64,000 nucleotides of DNA from Francisella orientalis FNO12 (GCF_001042525.2 NZ_CP011921.2:124001-188000); one strand, 5' to 3'. Positions 18,622-28,732 are shown, numbered from the stretch's first letter. The notes: a model not told the origin generated them from the letters alone. Translations and numbers: made by a program.

Positions 18622-20304
18622 ATGAGTAGTAAATTAAAAAATTTAATAAAAAATTCGATTAAAGAATATTTAGATGCAAATGAGATAACAGTAAAAGATG
18701 CTGTTAGAGGTAAGATTAGAGAGCAGATTAGCGAGTCTCTTGGTCAAGTGAGTGAAATAAATGATGATGTTGTAGAGCAAATAAAAACTCTTGTTAAAAA
18801 GCATATAGCAGATATGCAAGAAAACTCACAAATAACATTAAGAAAAGAGAAATTACAAGCACTAGCTGAACAAAATAATGGTATCAGTCATCCAAATAAC
18901 TTTAGAAGAAATGTTGTTGCTCATGCTTTACAAAATCAATATGCACAATATTCAAAACAAGAACTTGAGGAGCTTGAGGATAAAAAGCAATACAATATCA
19001 CAGGTAGGGTAGTTCTTCGTCGTGTGATGGGTAAGGCTTCTTTTATTACGTTACAGGATTATTCAGGTAGAATACAGGTTTATCTAAAAAAGAGTGATTT
19101 ACCAGAAGGACAATATGAAACTTTTAAGAATCTATGTGATTTAGGTGATATTGTTGGTATTACTGGGACTATGTTTAAGACTAATACAGGTGAGCTTTCT
19201 GTAGAGGCTAGTCACTTTGAGATTTTGACAAAAGCTATCAGACCTTTACCTGATAAGTTCCACGGATTAGCAGATCAAGAGATGAGATATCGTCAAAGAT
19301 ATGTTGATTTAATCACAAATGAAAAAGCTCGTGAAGTTTTTAAAGTTCGTTCAAAAGTTGTCAGCTTTATCCGTAACTATTTTGATAAATTGGATTTTAT
19401 GGAAGTAGAGACTCCGATGATGCATGTTTTACAAGGTGGTGCAGCGGCTAAGCCATTTAAAACACATCATAACGCTTTGGATATGCCATTATACTTGCGT
19501 ATAGCTCCGGAGCTTTATCTAAAAAGACTAGTTGTTGGTGGCCTTGAGAGAGTGTATGAGATAAACCGTAACTTCAGAAATGAGGGTGTATCTTCACGTC
19601 ATAATCCAGAATTTACAATGCTAGAGTTCTATATGGCGTATGCTGATTATAATGATCTTATGGATCTAACAGAGGATATGCTATCTAAGCTTGTACAAGA
19701 GGTTATGGGTAGTGAAATACTTGAGTATGGTGAATATAAAATTAACTTTGGTGGTAAGTATGAGCGTATTTCAATGGTTGATTCAATTGTCAAATATAAT
19801 GATGATATTACTAAAGAAGATTTAGCAACATTTGAATCTGCAAAAGCACTTGCTAAGAAATTGAAGATAAAAGTAGAAGCTTGCCATGAGCTTGGTCACC
19901 TAATAAATGAAATATTTGAAGAAACTGTTGAGCATCAACTAATTCATCCAACATTTATAACAGATTATCCAGCTGTAGTTTCACCTTTAGCGCGTAGACA
20001 AGATGGTAATTCTGAGTTTACTGATAGATTTGAATTCTTTGTAGGTGCGCGTGAGATTGCTAATGGTTTCTCTGAGCTAAATGATGCTGAAGATCAGGCA
20101 GAACGCTTTAGAAAGCAGGTTGAAGCAGCAGCATCTGGTGATGATGAAGCTATGCCTTATGACAAAGACTATATCCGTGCTCTAGAGTATGGTATGCCTC
20201 CTACTGCAGGGCAGGGTATCGGTATTGATAGATTAGTAATGTATCTGACAAACTCACAGTCTATCAGAGATGTAATATTGTTCCCACACATGAAGCCTGA
20301 GTAA
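18622..20304 (+). CDS. lysS: Lysyl-tRNA synthetase, class II, with N-terminal extension
   Basis: 560 residues against about 505 in E. coli. The core begins near residue 63 ([12 protein letters not shown]) with the OB-fold anticodon domain ([17 protein letters not shown]). The class II motifs follow: motif 2 [20 protein letters not shown] and motif 3 [13 protein letters not shown]. It charges tRNA-Lys. The first ~60 residues are a charged helical extension. The start is supported by AGGGTGAAAAG upstream, so the extension appears real. prfB-lysS adjacency is common in gammaproteobacteria. Confidence 0.95.
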   Translation: MSSKLKNLIKNSIKEYLDANEITVKDAVRGKIREQISESLGQVSEINDDVVEQIKTLVKKHIADMQENSQITLRKEKLQALAEQNNGISHPNNFRRNVVAHALQNQYAQYSKQELEELEDKKQYNITGRVVLRRVMGKASFITLQDYSGRIQVYLKKSDLPEGQYETFKNLCDLGDIVGITGTMFKTNTGELSVEASHFEILTKAIRPLPDKFHGLADQEMRYRQRYVDLITNEKAREVFKVRSKVVSFIRNYFDKLDFMEVETPMMHVLQGGAAAKPFKTHHNALDMPLYLRIAPELYLKRLVVGGLERVYEINRNFRNEGVSSRHNPEFTMLEFYMAYADYNDLMDLTEDMLSKLVQEVMGSEILEYGEYKINFGGKYERISMVDSIVKYNDDITKEDLATFESAKALAKKLKIKVEACHELGHLINEIFEETVEHQLIHPTFITDYPAVVSPLARRQDGNSEFTDRFEFFVGAREIANGFSELNDAEDQAERFRKQVEAAASGDDEAMPYDKDYIRALEYGMPPTAGQGIGIDRLVMYLTNSQSIRDVILFPHMKPE

Positions 20305-20307
20305 AAA

Positions 20308-20702
20308 GTGTCGAAAAAAGCTTATTAAAATCTTTATTTGAAAATATCTATAATCCAGATATTAATCCCAAAAAGTTTATTCAAAAATTTGTACGCTTAG
20401 ACTATAAACAAGTTGTTGATGGTCATGAGATTGATTACGAGGGTTTTATTGAGCACATCAAAAAACAACGTGAGGTTGTTGAGAGTGTTAGATTTGAGTT
20501 TATTTATCTAGTAGAAGAGGGTGATATGGTAGCCTCTTTACATAGAGTATATGCCAATATGAAGCTAGATAATCGTAACCTAATAGCTGAAGTTCATGCT
20601 TTCTTTAAATTTGATGAAGATATGTTAGTTTCTTGTGATGAGCGTACTATAATTATCCAAGGCAAGCCCGAGGATGAAGATCTAGGGCGTAGAAAGTATT
20701 AG
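20308..20702 (+). pseudogene. NTF2/SnoaL-like small protein, no usable start in frame
   Basis: An open frame from about 20301 to TAG 20700-20702 encodes SLLKSLFENIYNP through FIEHIKKQREVVESVRFEF and HRVYANMKLDNRNLIAEVHA to DEDLGRRKY. The helix-then-sheet pattern resembles NTF2/SnoaL-like proteins. It has no ATG, GTG or TTG near its beginning. A GTG at 20308-20310 followed by TCG and six A residues would enter the frame with one more A, giving VSKKSLLKSL. So it is either a recent one-base pseudogene or expressed by slippage on the A6 run. It begins 3 bp after lysS. Function is unknown. Confidence 0.5.
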
Positions 20703-20723
20703 GATGGAAGAAAAGAAAGTTAC

Positions 20724-21266
20724 CTAGTGATCATCATCATAACTAGCTTTATGAGATTTACCCTCTATATATGAAGTAAACGCGATTAGTAATGCTGATA
20801 CCACAAATACTAAGTGGATAGCAGCTGACCATGCTAAGTCTCTGTCAGATGAATGAGATACTTCTAGAAACTTCTTTAAAAGAGAAATAGAAGATATACC
20901 TATGATAGAGCCAGCAATCTTTAGTTTAACAGCATTTGGAGATAGCTTTTTAATCCAAACAGGCTGACCGCCACCTTTTTTATCAAGGTTCATTTTACTT
21001 ACGAAGTTCTCATAACCACTTATGACTACAATGACTACAAGGTTTGCTACTAGTACAACATCACATAGTGTCAGAGCTAATATAATAAGCTGATCTTCAT
21101 CAATGCTGCTATAAGCAGTGAATAAATGATGAAGTTCATGATATATCTCATAGATAAACCCAAATAAAACTAATGATAAAAGCAAATAGATTGGTGCTTG
21201 AAGCCAACGAATTCCAAATATAAACATTTCTATTATTGATAGTATTTTATTTATGAATCTACTCAT
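20724..21266 (-). CDS. YqhA/UPF0114 family membrane protein
   Basis: 180 residues with three or four membrane helices (about 18-42, 62-85, 112-130, 145-165). The order LSLVLFGFIYEIYHEL, LTLCDVVLVANLVVIVVISGYENF and IAGSIIGISSISLLKKFL is typical of the UPF0114 (YqhA) family. The molecular function of this inner-membrane family is not established. It sits downstream of glsA on the same strand with about 130 bp between them. No lesion is visible. Confidence 0.8.
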   Translation of the reverse strand: MSRFINKILSIIEMFIFGIRWLQAPIYLLLSLVLFGFIYEIYHELHHLFTAYSSIDEDQLIILALTLCDVVLVANLVVIVVISGYENFVSKMNLDKKGGGQPVWIKKLSPNAVKLKIAGSIIGISSISLLKKFLEVSHSSDRDLAWSAAIHLVFVVSALLIAFTSYIEGKSHKASYDDDH

Positions 21267-21398
21267 GAGCTGAATCCTTATAGAGGTTTTAAATTAATTA
21301 TTCCGTAAGTAAAGATATCTTAGACAAAACTTAAAAGCAACTAACAACTATCAAATAATATATGATAAGTAATATGGTATGAAAAATTAAGTATCTCT

Positions 21399-22943
21399 TT
21401 ACGAAGAGACTTTTTCTAATAGTTTAACTATATGAGAATGGTTATTAGCTTTAGCATCCTCAAGAGGAGTTTTACTCCATCTATCTTTAGCGTTAGGATT
21501 TGCACCTTTGCGTATAAGATATTTGACTACTTCTTCATGACCTTCTGCTGAAGCTAGATGTAGAGCAGTTCTTTTGTCGTAGTCTCCTTTGCTAATATCT
21601 ACGCTCAACGCTACAGCTCTTTTGATTTCTGGTAAGTCACCATTGCTAGCTGCCCAAATTAGTTCAAGAGTTAGGTTTGAATCTATAGTTCCTCTACCTT
21701 CAACTGGATTGATCTTATCGCAATGAGCAATATGATCATAGTTATGAAAACTAAACTTTTCTACCAATCTTTTACTAAACTCAACCCCTCTGACAGAGTT
21801 ATGATTATTATCTAAACGTGGAGAAAAAATTGCGAATCCGCCAACATTAGGAATAGCTATAGCTAGTGCTCCTGAGACACCGGATTTAGCAGGTAATCCA
21901 ACTGAGAATGCATATTCACCAGAAAAATCATACATTCCGCATGAGTACATCATTGATAAGCAGTTACGAATTGTTGTTGGAGAGAATATTTTTTTGTGTG
22001 TGAAAGGACATATACCTCCATTAGCAATTGAGCTCATAATCTTGGACATTTTTTTCGCATTTACTTGTATAGAACATGTTTGGAAATAAAAATCTAAAGA
22101 AGTGTCAATATTTGTATTCTGTGGAAATGCTCCAACCTCTTTCATAAAGTATGCTAAGGCATAGTTTCTGTTAGCTGTTTCTTTTTCAGAGTGATACACA
22201 GCGTTATCAAAACCTATAGTTTCACCACCAGCTAGATTCTCCCAAACATTAGTTATATATTCAAATCTATCAGCAAGGTTCCACTCTGGTTTAATCAATG
22301 AGCACATCATTATTGCACCAGAGTTTATCATCGGGTTGTGAGGGCGGCCATATTTGTTTAGTGCTATTGCATTAAACGTAATACCACTAGGTTCTCTACC
22401 AACATGCTTATGAACCTTATCTTCTCCGTTCTCCTCTGTTGCGATACAATATGTGATAGGCTTAGCTGTTGATTGAACACAATATGGATGTTCAAAGTCA
22501 CCAAGTGTAATCATCTGACCATCCACACTACAAAAAGTAACAGCAAAAAGTTCGGAGTCTACTCTTGCTAATTGAGGAATATATGTAGCATTTTTGCCAG
22601 TATTATTTTTTTTAGTTTCTTCAAATATTTGTTCAATCTCTTTACGGAAATCTTTAAAATTTGGAATTGTAAATCCTTTGTTGACAGATTTCTCAATTAT
22701 ACCACTACTATCAGAAGTTATTTCTTTGAATTTTTTAAAGTCAATTTTGTCTATAATAGTTAATTTATCTAACTCAGCTCTTAACTTCTTAGTGCGTGGA
22801 TCATCATTAGTTATACCTGCATCATCTAGAATAGCTATGATGTCGAACTTGGTTAAAAAACCATCGTTGTTACAGATAGCATTGAAAATATTTTTATAAT
22901 ACTCATCGCCAGAAGATCTAGTTCTAATTGGTTTATTTTTCAT
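21399..22943 (-). CDS. glsA: Glutaminase with EF-hand-like N-terminus and ankyrin C-terminus
   Basis: 514 residues. Glutaminase converts glutamine to glutamate and ammonia. Residues ~15-75 look like an EF-hand-type helical region (NNDGFLTKFDIIAILDDAG). The serine-dependent glutaminase domain covers ~115-400, with the catalytic S-X2-K as QSTAKP (Ser158, Lys161) and HNPMINSGAI. Residues ~425-514 form ankyrin repeats (DKRTALHLASAEGHEEVV, then a second copy). This three-part layout is that of animal kidney-type glutaminase and is longer than the ~310-residue E. coli enzymes. It lies 74 bp downstream of glutamine synthetase on the same strand. Confidence 0.92.
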   Translation of the reverse strand: MKNKPIRTRSSGDEYYKNIFNAICNNDGFLTKFDIIAILDDAGITNDDPRTKKLRAELDKLTIIDKIDFKKFKEITSDSSGIIEKSVNKGFTIPNFKDFRKEIEQIFEETKKNNTGKNATYIPQLARVDSELFAVTFCSVDGQMITLGDFEHPYCVQSTAKPITYCIATEENGEDKVHKHVGREPSGITFNAIALNKYGRPHNPMINSGAIMMCSLIKPEWNLADRFEYITNVWENLAGGETIGFDNAVYHSEKETANRNYALAYFMKEVGAFPQNTNIDTSLDFYFQTCSIQVNAKKMSKIMSSIANGGICPFTHKKIFSPTTIRNCLSMMYSCGMYDFSGEYAFSVGLPAKSGVSGALAIAIPNVGGFAIFSPRLDNNHNSVRGVEFSKRLVEKFSFHNYDHIAHCDKINPVEGRGTIDSNLTLELIWAASNGDLPEIKRAVALSVDISKGDYDKRTALHLASAEGHEEVVKYLIRKGANPNAKDRWSKTPLEDAKANNHSHIVKLLEKVSS

Positions 22944-23017
22944 TTAGAGGATTTAATCTAGAATTAGGTAGATTGTATTATACCGAAAAAAAAGAAAGAT
23001 TTGATATAAAGATAATA

Positions 23018-24055
23018 TTAGTTAATAGCAGCATTTGCTAGAGCCATAGCAACTACATAAGGATCTGCATTTGCTCCAGGTCTTCTGTCTTCAAGGTAAC
23101 CATAACCTTTAAGTGCAACAGGTCTAGGGATTCTAATAGAACATCCTCTATCAGCATCTCCGACACGGAAAGTGTTCATGTCAGAAGTCTCTAACTTACC
23201 TGTTAATCTTTCATGAAGATTGTAACCATAGTTTAAGATATCTTTTTTATGATTTTTTTCTAATGATGTACATATTTTCTTGATAGCTTCTCTTCCTGTT
23301 TCAGGATTTCTTGTTTTGCTTGTAGAGAAGTTAGTGTGAAGACCCGCACCATTCCAATCACCTTTGATAGGTTTGTTATCAAACGATATGTCTATACCGT
23401 ACTCTTCACCTAGTCTTTCTAGAAGCCATCTTGCTAAGTGTGTATGATCAGATATGTTTAGTATCCCAGCATCTTCACCTTCAACACCTCTGTAGCCAAT
23501 TTGGAATTCCCACTGTCCAGGCATAACTTCTGCATTTATACCATAAAATAGTATTCCAGCATCTAAACAAGCTTGCATGTGAGCTTCTACTAAATCACGA
23601 CCGTAGGCTTTGCTATTTCCAGCACTACAATAATAAGGACCTTGTGGCCCTGGGAATCCTGTAGTAGGCCATCCAAGTGGTCTACCATCTTTGAACATTG
23701 TATATTCTTGTTCAAATCCTGCCCACATATCTTGGCAGTCAGCGCTTGCTAGTAGAGCCCTTAGTTTAGCTCTATTGTTTGTGGCATGTGAAGTCTCTCC
23801 GTCTGGATTATAAACTTCACATATAACAAGATATCCACACTCTCTCAAAGGATCGATTACAAAATTGACAGGCTTTAGAATACAGTCTGAATTATCACCT
23901 GTAGCCTGATTCGTAGAAGAACCATCAAAACTCCATTCAGGAAAGTCATCAGCAGTCTCAAAATCTTTAAATGGTAGAACTCTCCCTTTAGACCTAAGTC
24001 CAGGTACAGGATCTGAACCATCAATCCATATATATTCAGCGGTCACAACTTTCAT
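23018..24055 (-). CDS. glnA: Glutamine synthetase, short eukaryote-type (GSII)
   Basis: 345 residues, the size of type II glutamine synthetases, against ~470 for bacterial GSI. The N-terminus AEYIWIDGSDPVPGLRSKGR, the metal motif GFEQEYTMFK, MPGQWEFQIG, GAGLHTNFST and RIPRPVALKGYGYLEDRRPG are the GSII blocks. The GSI adenylylation site is absent, so control differs from the enteric enzyme. It forms glutamine from glutamate, ammonia and ATP. Paired direct repeats lie just upstream of the start. Confidence 0.93.
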   Translation of the reverse strand: MKVVTAEYIWIDGSDPVPGLRSKGRVLPFKDFETADDFPEWSFDGSSTNQATGDNSDCILKPVNFVIDPLRECGYLVICEVYNPDGETSHATNNRAKLRALLASADCQDMWAGFEQEYTMFKDGRPLGWPTTGFPGPQGPYYCSAGNSKAYGRDLVEAHMQACLDAGILFYGINAEVMPGQWEFQIGYRGVEGEDAGILNISDHTHLARWLLERLGEEYGIDISFDNKPIKGDWNGAGLHTNFSTSKTRNPETGREAIKKICTSLEKNHKKDILNYGYNLHERLTGKLETSDMNTFRVGDADRGCSIRIPRPVALKGYGYLEDRRPGANADPYVVAMALANAAIN

Positions 24056-24083
24056 ATCTTTAACATATTCCTTAACATCGATT

Positions 24084-24100
24084 GATTAATCCTGATTAAT
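24084..24100. promoter_or_regulatory. Tandem GATTAAT repeats upstream of glnA
   Basis: GATTAAT occurs at 24084-24090 and again at 24094-24100. The spacing is 10 bp start to start, one helical turn, and the repeats lie 29-45 bp upstream of the glnA start on the minus strand. This suits a DNA-binding regulator or a promoter element. No factor can be named. Confidence 0.25.
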
Positions 24101-24166
24101 GATATCAATTGTCTAAAAAAAGTAAATAATACTTATAGCCTCACAATAAAAAATCTCAAAACTGTG

Positions 24167-25144
24167 TTACAAAACTTCAAAGACTATTTCATTAAGCCTA
24201 AGCTTAATATTACCCTTTTGTGCGCCTTTAATATATAAATCAGTCTGTAGGCATTTCTCAAGACCTATTGATATTTTTTCAGCACTAGTCTTATTTGCTA
24301 AACTGATATAGAATTTCTGTTTTGAAGGCCAGATATTATTATCTTTAAATATCTTTTGGTGATATGTTTGTTGTGTATTTTTGAGCTGTGAGATTATTCT
24401 TAATTCTCTTTTGATAGCCCATAGCACTAGAGGAGGTTTGTCATTTTCAGTTAAAATACTATTGAGAATTTTTAGCGCTTTAGTTTTTTGTTGAGAGAGA
24501 AGGGCTTCAGAAAGATCAAATACATCAAAGCTTGCATGTTCGTGTATAAATGGACGAATTGTGTTTTCATCATAAGTTTGAGTACTTTGGCGTGATAGTA
24601 GCTTGATAATTTGTTTAGAAGCAATGAGATTTCCCTCTGTTTTTTTGACGAGTAGCTGAATTGCTGGTTTAGTCAAAGTTAGCCCAAGTTGTTTAGCTTT
24701 ATAGTCTATTATGTTTATGGCGTTATCAGTATTAGGGTCGAATATTCTAATATGTATAGCACGATGCTCTAAACTTTGGAACCACTTAGCTGAGAGGTTT
24801 TGTTTTTTCATACCACTGAAAACTAGCAAGTAAACATTATCATCTTCATTTGTTAATTTATCAGCTAATGCTTGCTGGAGTTTTTTCTGAGGAGGTTTAT
24901 CGAAGTTGAACTGAATAAGTTTATCCATAGAAAATAGGCTTAAACTATCAACTTCACCATACAATACATCTAAGTTTTGCTCATTTAAATCATGGTATGA
25001 AATCTCATAGCTTTTTGCTTTAAACTGATCTATTATTTTTTCTATAATATTATGCTTCTGTAACGGTTCATCACCTGTGATTATGAAAAGCTTATATTCT
25101 GTTAAATCATTTTTTTTGAGTAGATCAAAATAACTTAGTTGCAT
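24167..25144 (-). CDS. holA: DNA polymerase III subunit delta
   Basis: 325 residues with the HolA layout: N-terminal ATPase-like domain (LFIITGDEPLQKHNIIEKII), VYLLVFSGMKKQNLSAKWFQSL, and the helical C-terminal domain with NDKPPLVLWAIKRELRIISQL. Delta opens the sliding clamp within the clamp loader together with DnaX. It is divergent from the lipocalin gene and transcribed towards glnA. It is intact. Confidence 0.9.
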   Translation of the reverse strand: MQLSYFDLLKKNDLTEYKLFIITGDEPLQKHNIIEKIIDQFKAKSYEISYHDLNEQNLDVLYGEVDSLSLFSMDKLIQFNFDKPPQKKLQQALADKLTNEDDNVYLLVFSGMKKQNLSAKWFQSLEHRAIHIRIFDPNTDNAINIIDYKAKQLGLTLTKPAIQLLVKKTEGNLIASKQIIKLLSRQSTQTYDENTIRPFIHEHASFDVFDLSEALLSQQKTKALKILNSILTENDKPPLVLWAIKRELRIISQLKNTQQTYHQKIFKDNNIWPSKQKFYISLANKTSAEKISIGLEKCLQTDLYIKGAQKGNIKLRLNEIVFEVL

Positions 25145-25228
25145 AATGTTAAAAAAGTTTAATTATAGTTGGATATCATATTTAGTTTACTATACTGGTT
25201 AATAGATAAAAAACTAAAAGCGTACAAT

Positions 25229-25744
25229 ATGAAAAAAATATTATCAATAACTTTGGTTTTACTTGCAGTGTTACTAACAGGTTGTGTAACAAAACCGGAT
25301 AATATTAAGCCGGTTGAGAATTTTCAAGCACAAAAATATCTATGTAAATGGTATGAGATAGCTAGATTTGATAATAGTTTTGAGAAGGGTATGACAGAAG
25401 TATATGCTGAGTATAGCCTAAATCCTGATGGTTCGATAAAAGTGGTAAATAGTGGCATTACTCCAGCGACTGGTGAGAGAAGTTATGCAACGGGCATCGC
25501 TAAATTTGTAGATGGAGATGATAAAGGATATCTTAAAGTGTCGTTCTTTAGACCATTTTATGGAGCTTATGTAGTATTTAAACTTGATGATTATAAGTAT
25601 GCGTATGTCGCTGGAGCTAATAAGAATTATTTATGGTTGTTATCTAGAACTAAAACTGTACCACCAAGCGTTAAAGATGATTTTATCAAAAAAGCTAAAT
25701 CGCTATGTTTTGATACTAATAATCTAGTATGGGTTAAGCAATAG
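25229..25744 (+). CDS. blc: Outer-membrane lipocalin (Blc-like lipoprotein)
   Basis: I chose the ATG at 25229 (MKKILSITLVLLAVLLTGC), which puts a lipobox LTGC at the end of a signal peptide; the open frame upstream adds an implausible hydrophobic leader. The 171-residue protein has bacterial lipocalin motifs: YLCKWYEIARFDNSFEKGM near the N-terminus, YAEYSLNPDGSIKVVNSG and a late YLWLLSRTKTVP. Blc-type lipocalins bind lysophospholipids or fatty acids at the outer membrane. The gene is intact. Confidence 0.88.
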   Translation: MKKILSITLVLLAVLLTGCVTKPDNIKPVENFQAQKYLCKWYEIARFDNSFEKGMTEVYAEYSLNPDGSIKVVNSGITPATGERSYATGIAKFVDGDDKGYLKVSFFRPFYGAYVVFKLDDYKYAYVAGANKNYLWLLSRTKTVPPSVKDDFIKKAKSLCFDTNNLVWVKQ

Positions 25745-25847
25745 TTGCTCTCAAAACAAAGTAATCTTCATAAACCTTCTATTCCCACATTTTTAATCTA
25801 ACAGAAAAAGGCTAAAATATACCTATTCTTATTAGAATTTTTAGAAG

Positions 25848-27116
25848 ATGAAAGGATTGACAGATTTCAATAGATTTGATTTTGGTTGGCTAGTCGTTAG
25901 TATTGGTATGGCTGTTGGTGCAGGGATTGTACTAGTGCCTGTGAGTGTTGGGGTTGTTGGTTTTACAGTCTTTGTAGTGTCAATACTGATAGCTTATCCT
26001 GGTATTTATCTGTTTCAAAAGTTATACATAGAGACTTTATTTGCTGCAAAACAACCTAAGCCATATAAAGAGATTGTAGCCGAATTATTGGGCAATAAAT
26101 GGGCTGTTTTTTTAGGGGCGGTATATTTATTGATGATGCTAACATGGACTATTATATATGCTGAGGTTGTAGCAAAGTCTCTAGCAGCATATCTATACAT
26201 GTTTAATCTCAGCTCAAATCGACATTTAGAACAAAATGTGTTATACAGTGCTGTATTAATGATAGTTTTAATCTTGACTGGAATGAAAGGCCAAAAGCTC
26301 TTTGTAAGAGTATCAACTTTTTTAGTATTTATATTAATTATAGCGATTGTATTAGTGTCTATATCTTTAATTCCGCTATGGTCATTTAAGAATGTTGTGG
26401 AAATACCTACAACTAGCAGTGAGTTTGTGGCTAAGAGTATCATCATGTTGCCATTTTCTTTGACATCAATATTATTTATACAGTCACTAAGTCCGATGGT
26501 TATTGGTTACCGTAAGTATTATCACAATAAAGATAGGGACTTTGTTTTATCTAAAACTTTAAAAACAATGACTTTAGCATTTGTAATATTGGTTATTATT
26601 ATTGGTTTTTATGTTCTATCATTTTCGTTAGTTATCCCTAGAGCCGATGCTTTAGAGGCAACACAAAATAATCAATCAGCATTTATACTTTTAGAGAAAC
26701 AGCACATATCAAATATGCTAATATATGGATGCGGAATTATTATTAGCTTATGCGCTATTTTGACATCTTTTTTGAGTGTGTTAGCAGGTATGGAGGAATC
26801 TCTAAGAGGACTATTTAGAAATAGTGCTATCAAATTAGGATTAAAAGAAGACTCTAAGAGTATTTTTAGTTTAAATACACTTGTAGTAGTCATAATTTTT
26901 CTATTAACGTGGCTTTCAATAGTTTTTGATGCTCCTGTGTATAAATTAGTACCTTTATCTGGTCCTGTCTTTGGTATATTGGGTTGCTTAGTGCCAGCAT
27001 ATATTGTTTTTAAAACACCGAGTCTTGAGAAATATCGAACTAAAAGTATCTATTTTGTTATTTTTGTTGGAATAATATTAGTGATATCGCCATTGTTGAC
27101 ATCGGCATTATCTTAA
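25848..27116 (+). CDS. Aromatic/hydroxy amino acid permease (HAAAP family)
   Basis: 422 residues with about 11 membrane helices. The first helix carries SIGMAVGAGIVLVPV, the unwound glycine-rich segment of the HAAAP/APC fold seen in Mtr, TyrP, TnaB and SdaC. WTIIYAEVVAKSL and LTSFLSVLAGMEESLRG fit the same family. It imports an aromatic amino acid or serine/threonine by proton symport; the substrate cannot be decided from the sequence. It stands alone between blc and purH. Confidence 0.8.
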   Translation: MKGLTDFNRFDFGWLVVSIGMAVGAGIVLVPVSVGVVGFTVFVVSILIAYPGIYLFQKLYIETLFAAKQPKPYKEIVAELLGNKWAVFLGAVYLLMMLTWTIIYAEVVAKSLAAYLYMFNLSSNRHLEQNVLYSAVLMIVLILTGMKGQKLFVRVSTFLVFILIIAIVLVSISLIPLWSFKNVVEIPTTSSEFVAKSIIMLPFSLTSILFIQSLSPMVIGYRKYYHNKDRDFVLSKTLKTMTLAFVILVIIIGFYVLSFSLVIPRADALEATQNNQSAFILLEKQHISNMLIYGCGIIISLCAILTSFLSVLAGMEESLRGLFRNSAIKLGLKEDSKSIFSLNTLVVVIIFLLTWLSIVFDAPVYKLVPLSGPVFGILGCLVPAYIVFKTPSLEKYRTKSIYFVIFVGIILVISPLLTSALS

Positions 27117-27184
27117 AAATAGTGACTATACAATTAGAAGATGTAAATCGATAGATATAAACAGGATATATGCTTTTTAAAAGA

Positions 27185-28732
27185 TTAATGTCTAAAATGT
27201 CTCATTCCTGTAAAGACCATAGTGATACCTGCTTTGTTAGCAGCGTCGATAACTTCTTGGTCATTCTTTGAGCCACCTGGTTGGATTACAGCAGTTGCAC
27301 CAGCTTTGATACACTCTTCTAAACCATCAGCAAATGGGAAAAAGGCATCTGAAGCTACAGCAGAACCTTTAGCACCTTCATGAGCTTGTGCTTTTTCTGC
27401 TCCAATTCTAGCAGAGTCAACACGAGACATTTGCCCAGCGCCGATACCGACTGTTTGAGTATCTCTAGCATAGACGATAGCATTGGATTTAACATATTTA
27501 ACAGCTTTCCAAGCAAACATCATATCAGCCCATTCTTTGTCAGTTGGAGCTCTGTCTGTAACAACTTTGCAATCAGTAATGTCAACACCACCGTTGTTAT
27601 AAGATTGAGATAATATTCCACCATGAATATTTTTGCTAATCATGCGTGATGATTTTGTATCAAATGCTTTGCCTGTCTCTAATACTCTTAGATTTTTCTT
27701 AGCAGCTAAGATTTCAAGGGCTTCTTGAGTATAGCTTAGAGCAATTATTACTTCTAGGAACATTTTGCCTAGAGATTCTGCAAATTCTTTGTCAACCTCG
27801 CAGTTAAACGCAACAATACCACCAAATGCTGAAATTGGATCACAAGCTAAAGCCTTTGTCCAAGCTTCAAAAGCATTTTTACCAGAAGCGATGCCACAAG
27901 GGTTTGCATGTTTGATAATCGCACAAGAGGGTTCTGAGTATTCACAAACCATCTCAAATGCACCATCAGCATCGTTTAGGTTGTTGTATGATAGTTCTTT
28001 CCCTTGTAATTGCTTAGCATTTGTAATGCTAATACAATCAGTATCAGTAGAGTATAAGGCTGCTTTCTGATGAGGGTTTTCACCGTACCTTAGCACTTGC
28101 TTTAGAGTACTTACTGAGAATAATTTTTCCGGATATTCTTCATCTAACTCTTTGCTGAACCAATTTGCGATATGGCTATCATACTCAGCAGTATGAGCAA
28201 ACGCTTCTTTAGCAAACTTACGGCGAGTAGCTAGAGTTGTTTGACCATCATTGTCTGCCATTTCCTTTGCAACTATTTCATACTGGTTAGGATTTGTTAC
28301 GATAGTTGTATGCTTATGATTTTTTGCACATGAACGCACGATTGACGGCCCACCTATATCGATATTTTCGATACAAGTGTTAAAGTCAGCACCTGATTTA
28401 AAAGTATTAACAAAAGGGTATAGATTAACTACAACCATATCAATTTGACCAATATTGTTGTCTGTCATTGCTTGTAGATGCTCTGAGTTATCTCTATCTG
28501 CTAAGATTCCACCATGAATTAGTGGATGAAGAGTCTTTACACGACCATTCATAATTTCTGGGAATTGGGTATGATCAGATACATCCTTTACATTTATATC
28601 TGCTTCTTTAAGGGTTTTTGATGTTCCACCTGTTGAAAGTATTTCGACATTATATTTACTTAATTTTTTGGCAAATTCAACAATACCTGTTTTATCAGAT
28701 ACGGATATTAGAACCCTTTTTATTTTTGACAT
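27185..28732 (-). CDS. purH: Bifunctional AICAR formyltransferase/IMP cyclohydrolase
   Basis: 515 residues, the usual length. The N-terminal IMP cyclohydrolase part (MGS-like domain) shows SVSDKTGIVEFAKKL, STGGTSKTL and GRVKTLHPLIHGGIL. The C-terminal formyltransferase domain shows KHANPCGIA, DPISAFGGIVAFN and SDAFFPFADGLE. It performs the last two steps of IMP synthesis. It is divergent from purA across a 176-bp gap that holds a perfect palindrome. Confidence 0.96.
   Translation of the reverse strand: MSKIKRVLISVSDKTGIVEFAKKLSKYNVEILSTGGTSKTLKEADINVKDVSDHTQFPEIMNGRVKTLHPLIHGGILADRDNSEHLQAMTDNNIGQIDMVVVNLYPFVNTFKSGADFNTCIENIDIGGPSIVRSCAKNHKHTTIVTNPNQYEIVAKEMADNDGQTTLATRRKFAKEAFAHTAEYDSHIANWFSKELDEEYPEKLFSVSTLKQVLRYGENPHQKAALYSTDTDCISITNAKQLQGKELSYNNLNDADGAFEMVCEYSEPSCAIIKHANPCGIASGKNAFEAWTKALACDPISAFGGIVAFNCEVDKEFAESLGKMFLEVIIALSYTQEALEILAAKKNLRVLETGKAFDTKSSRMISKNIHGGILSQSYNNGGVDITDCKVVTDRAPTDKEWADMMFAWKAVKYVKSNAIVYARDTQTVGIGAGQMSRVDSARIGAEKAQAHEGAKGSAVASDAFFPFADGLEECIKAGATAVIQPGGSKNDQEVIDAANKAGITMVFTGMRHFRH

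Noticed and set aside
25169-25228. Upstream start for the lipocalin gene
   Set aside because: The later ATG gives a clean lipoprotein signal peptide with lipobox; the upstream part would hide it.
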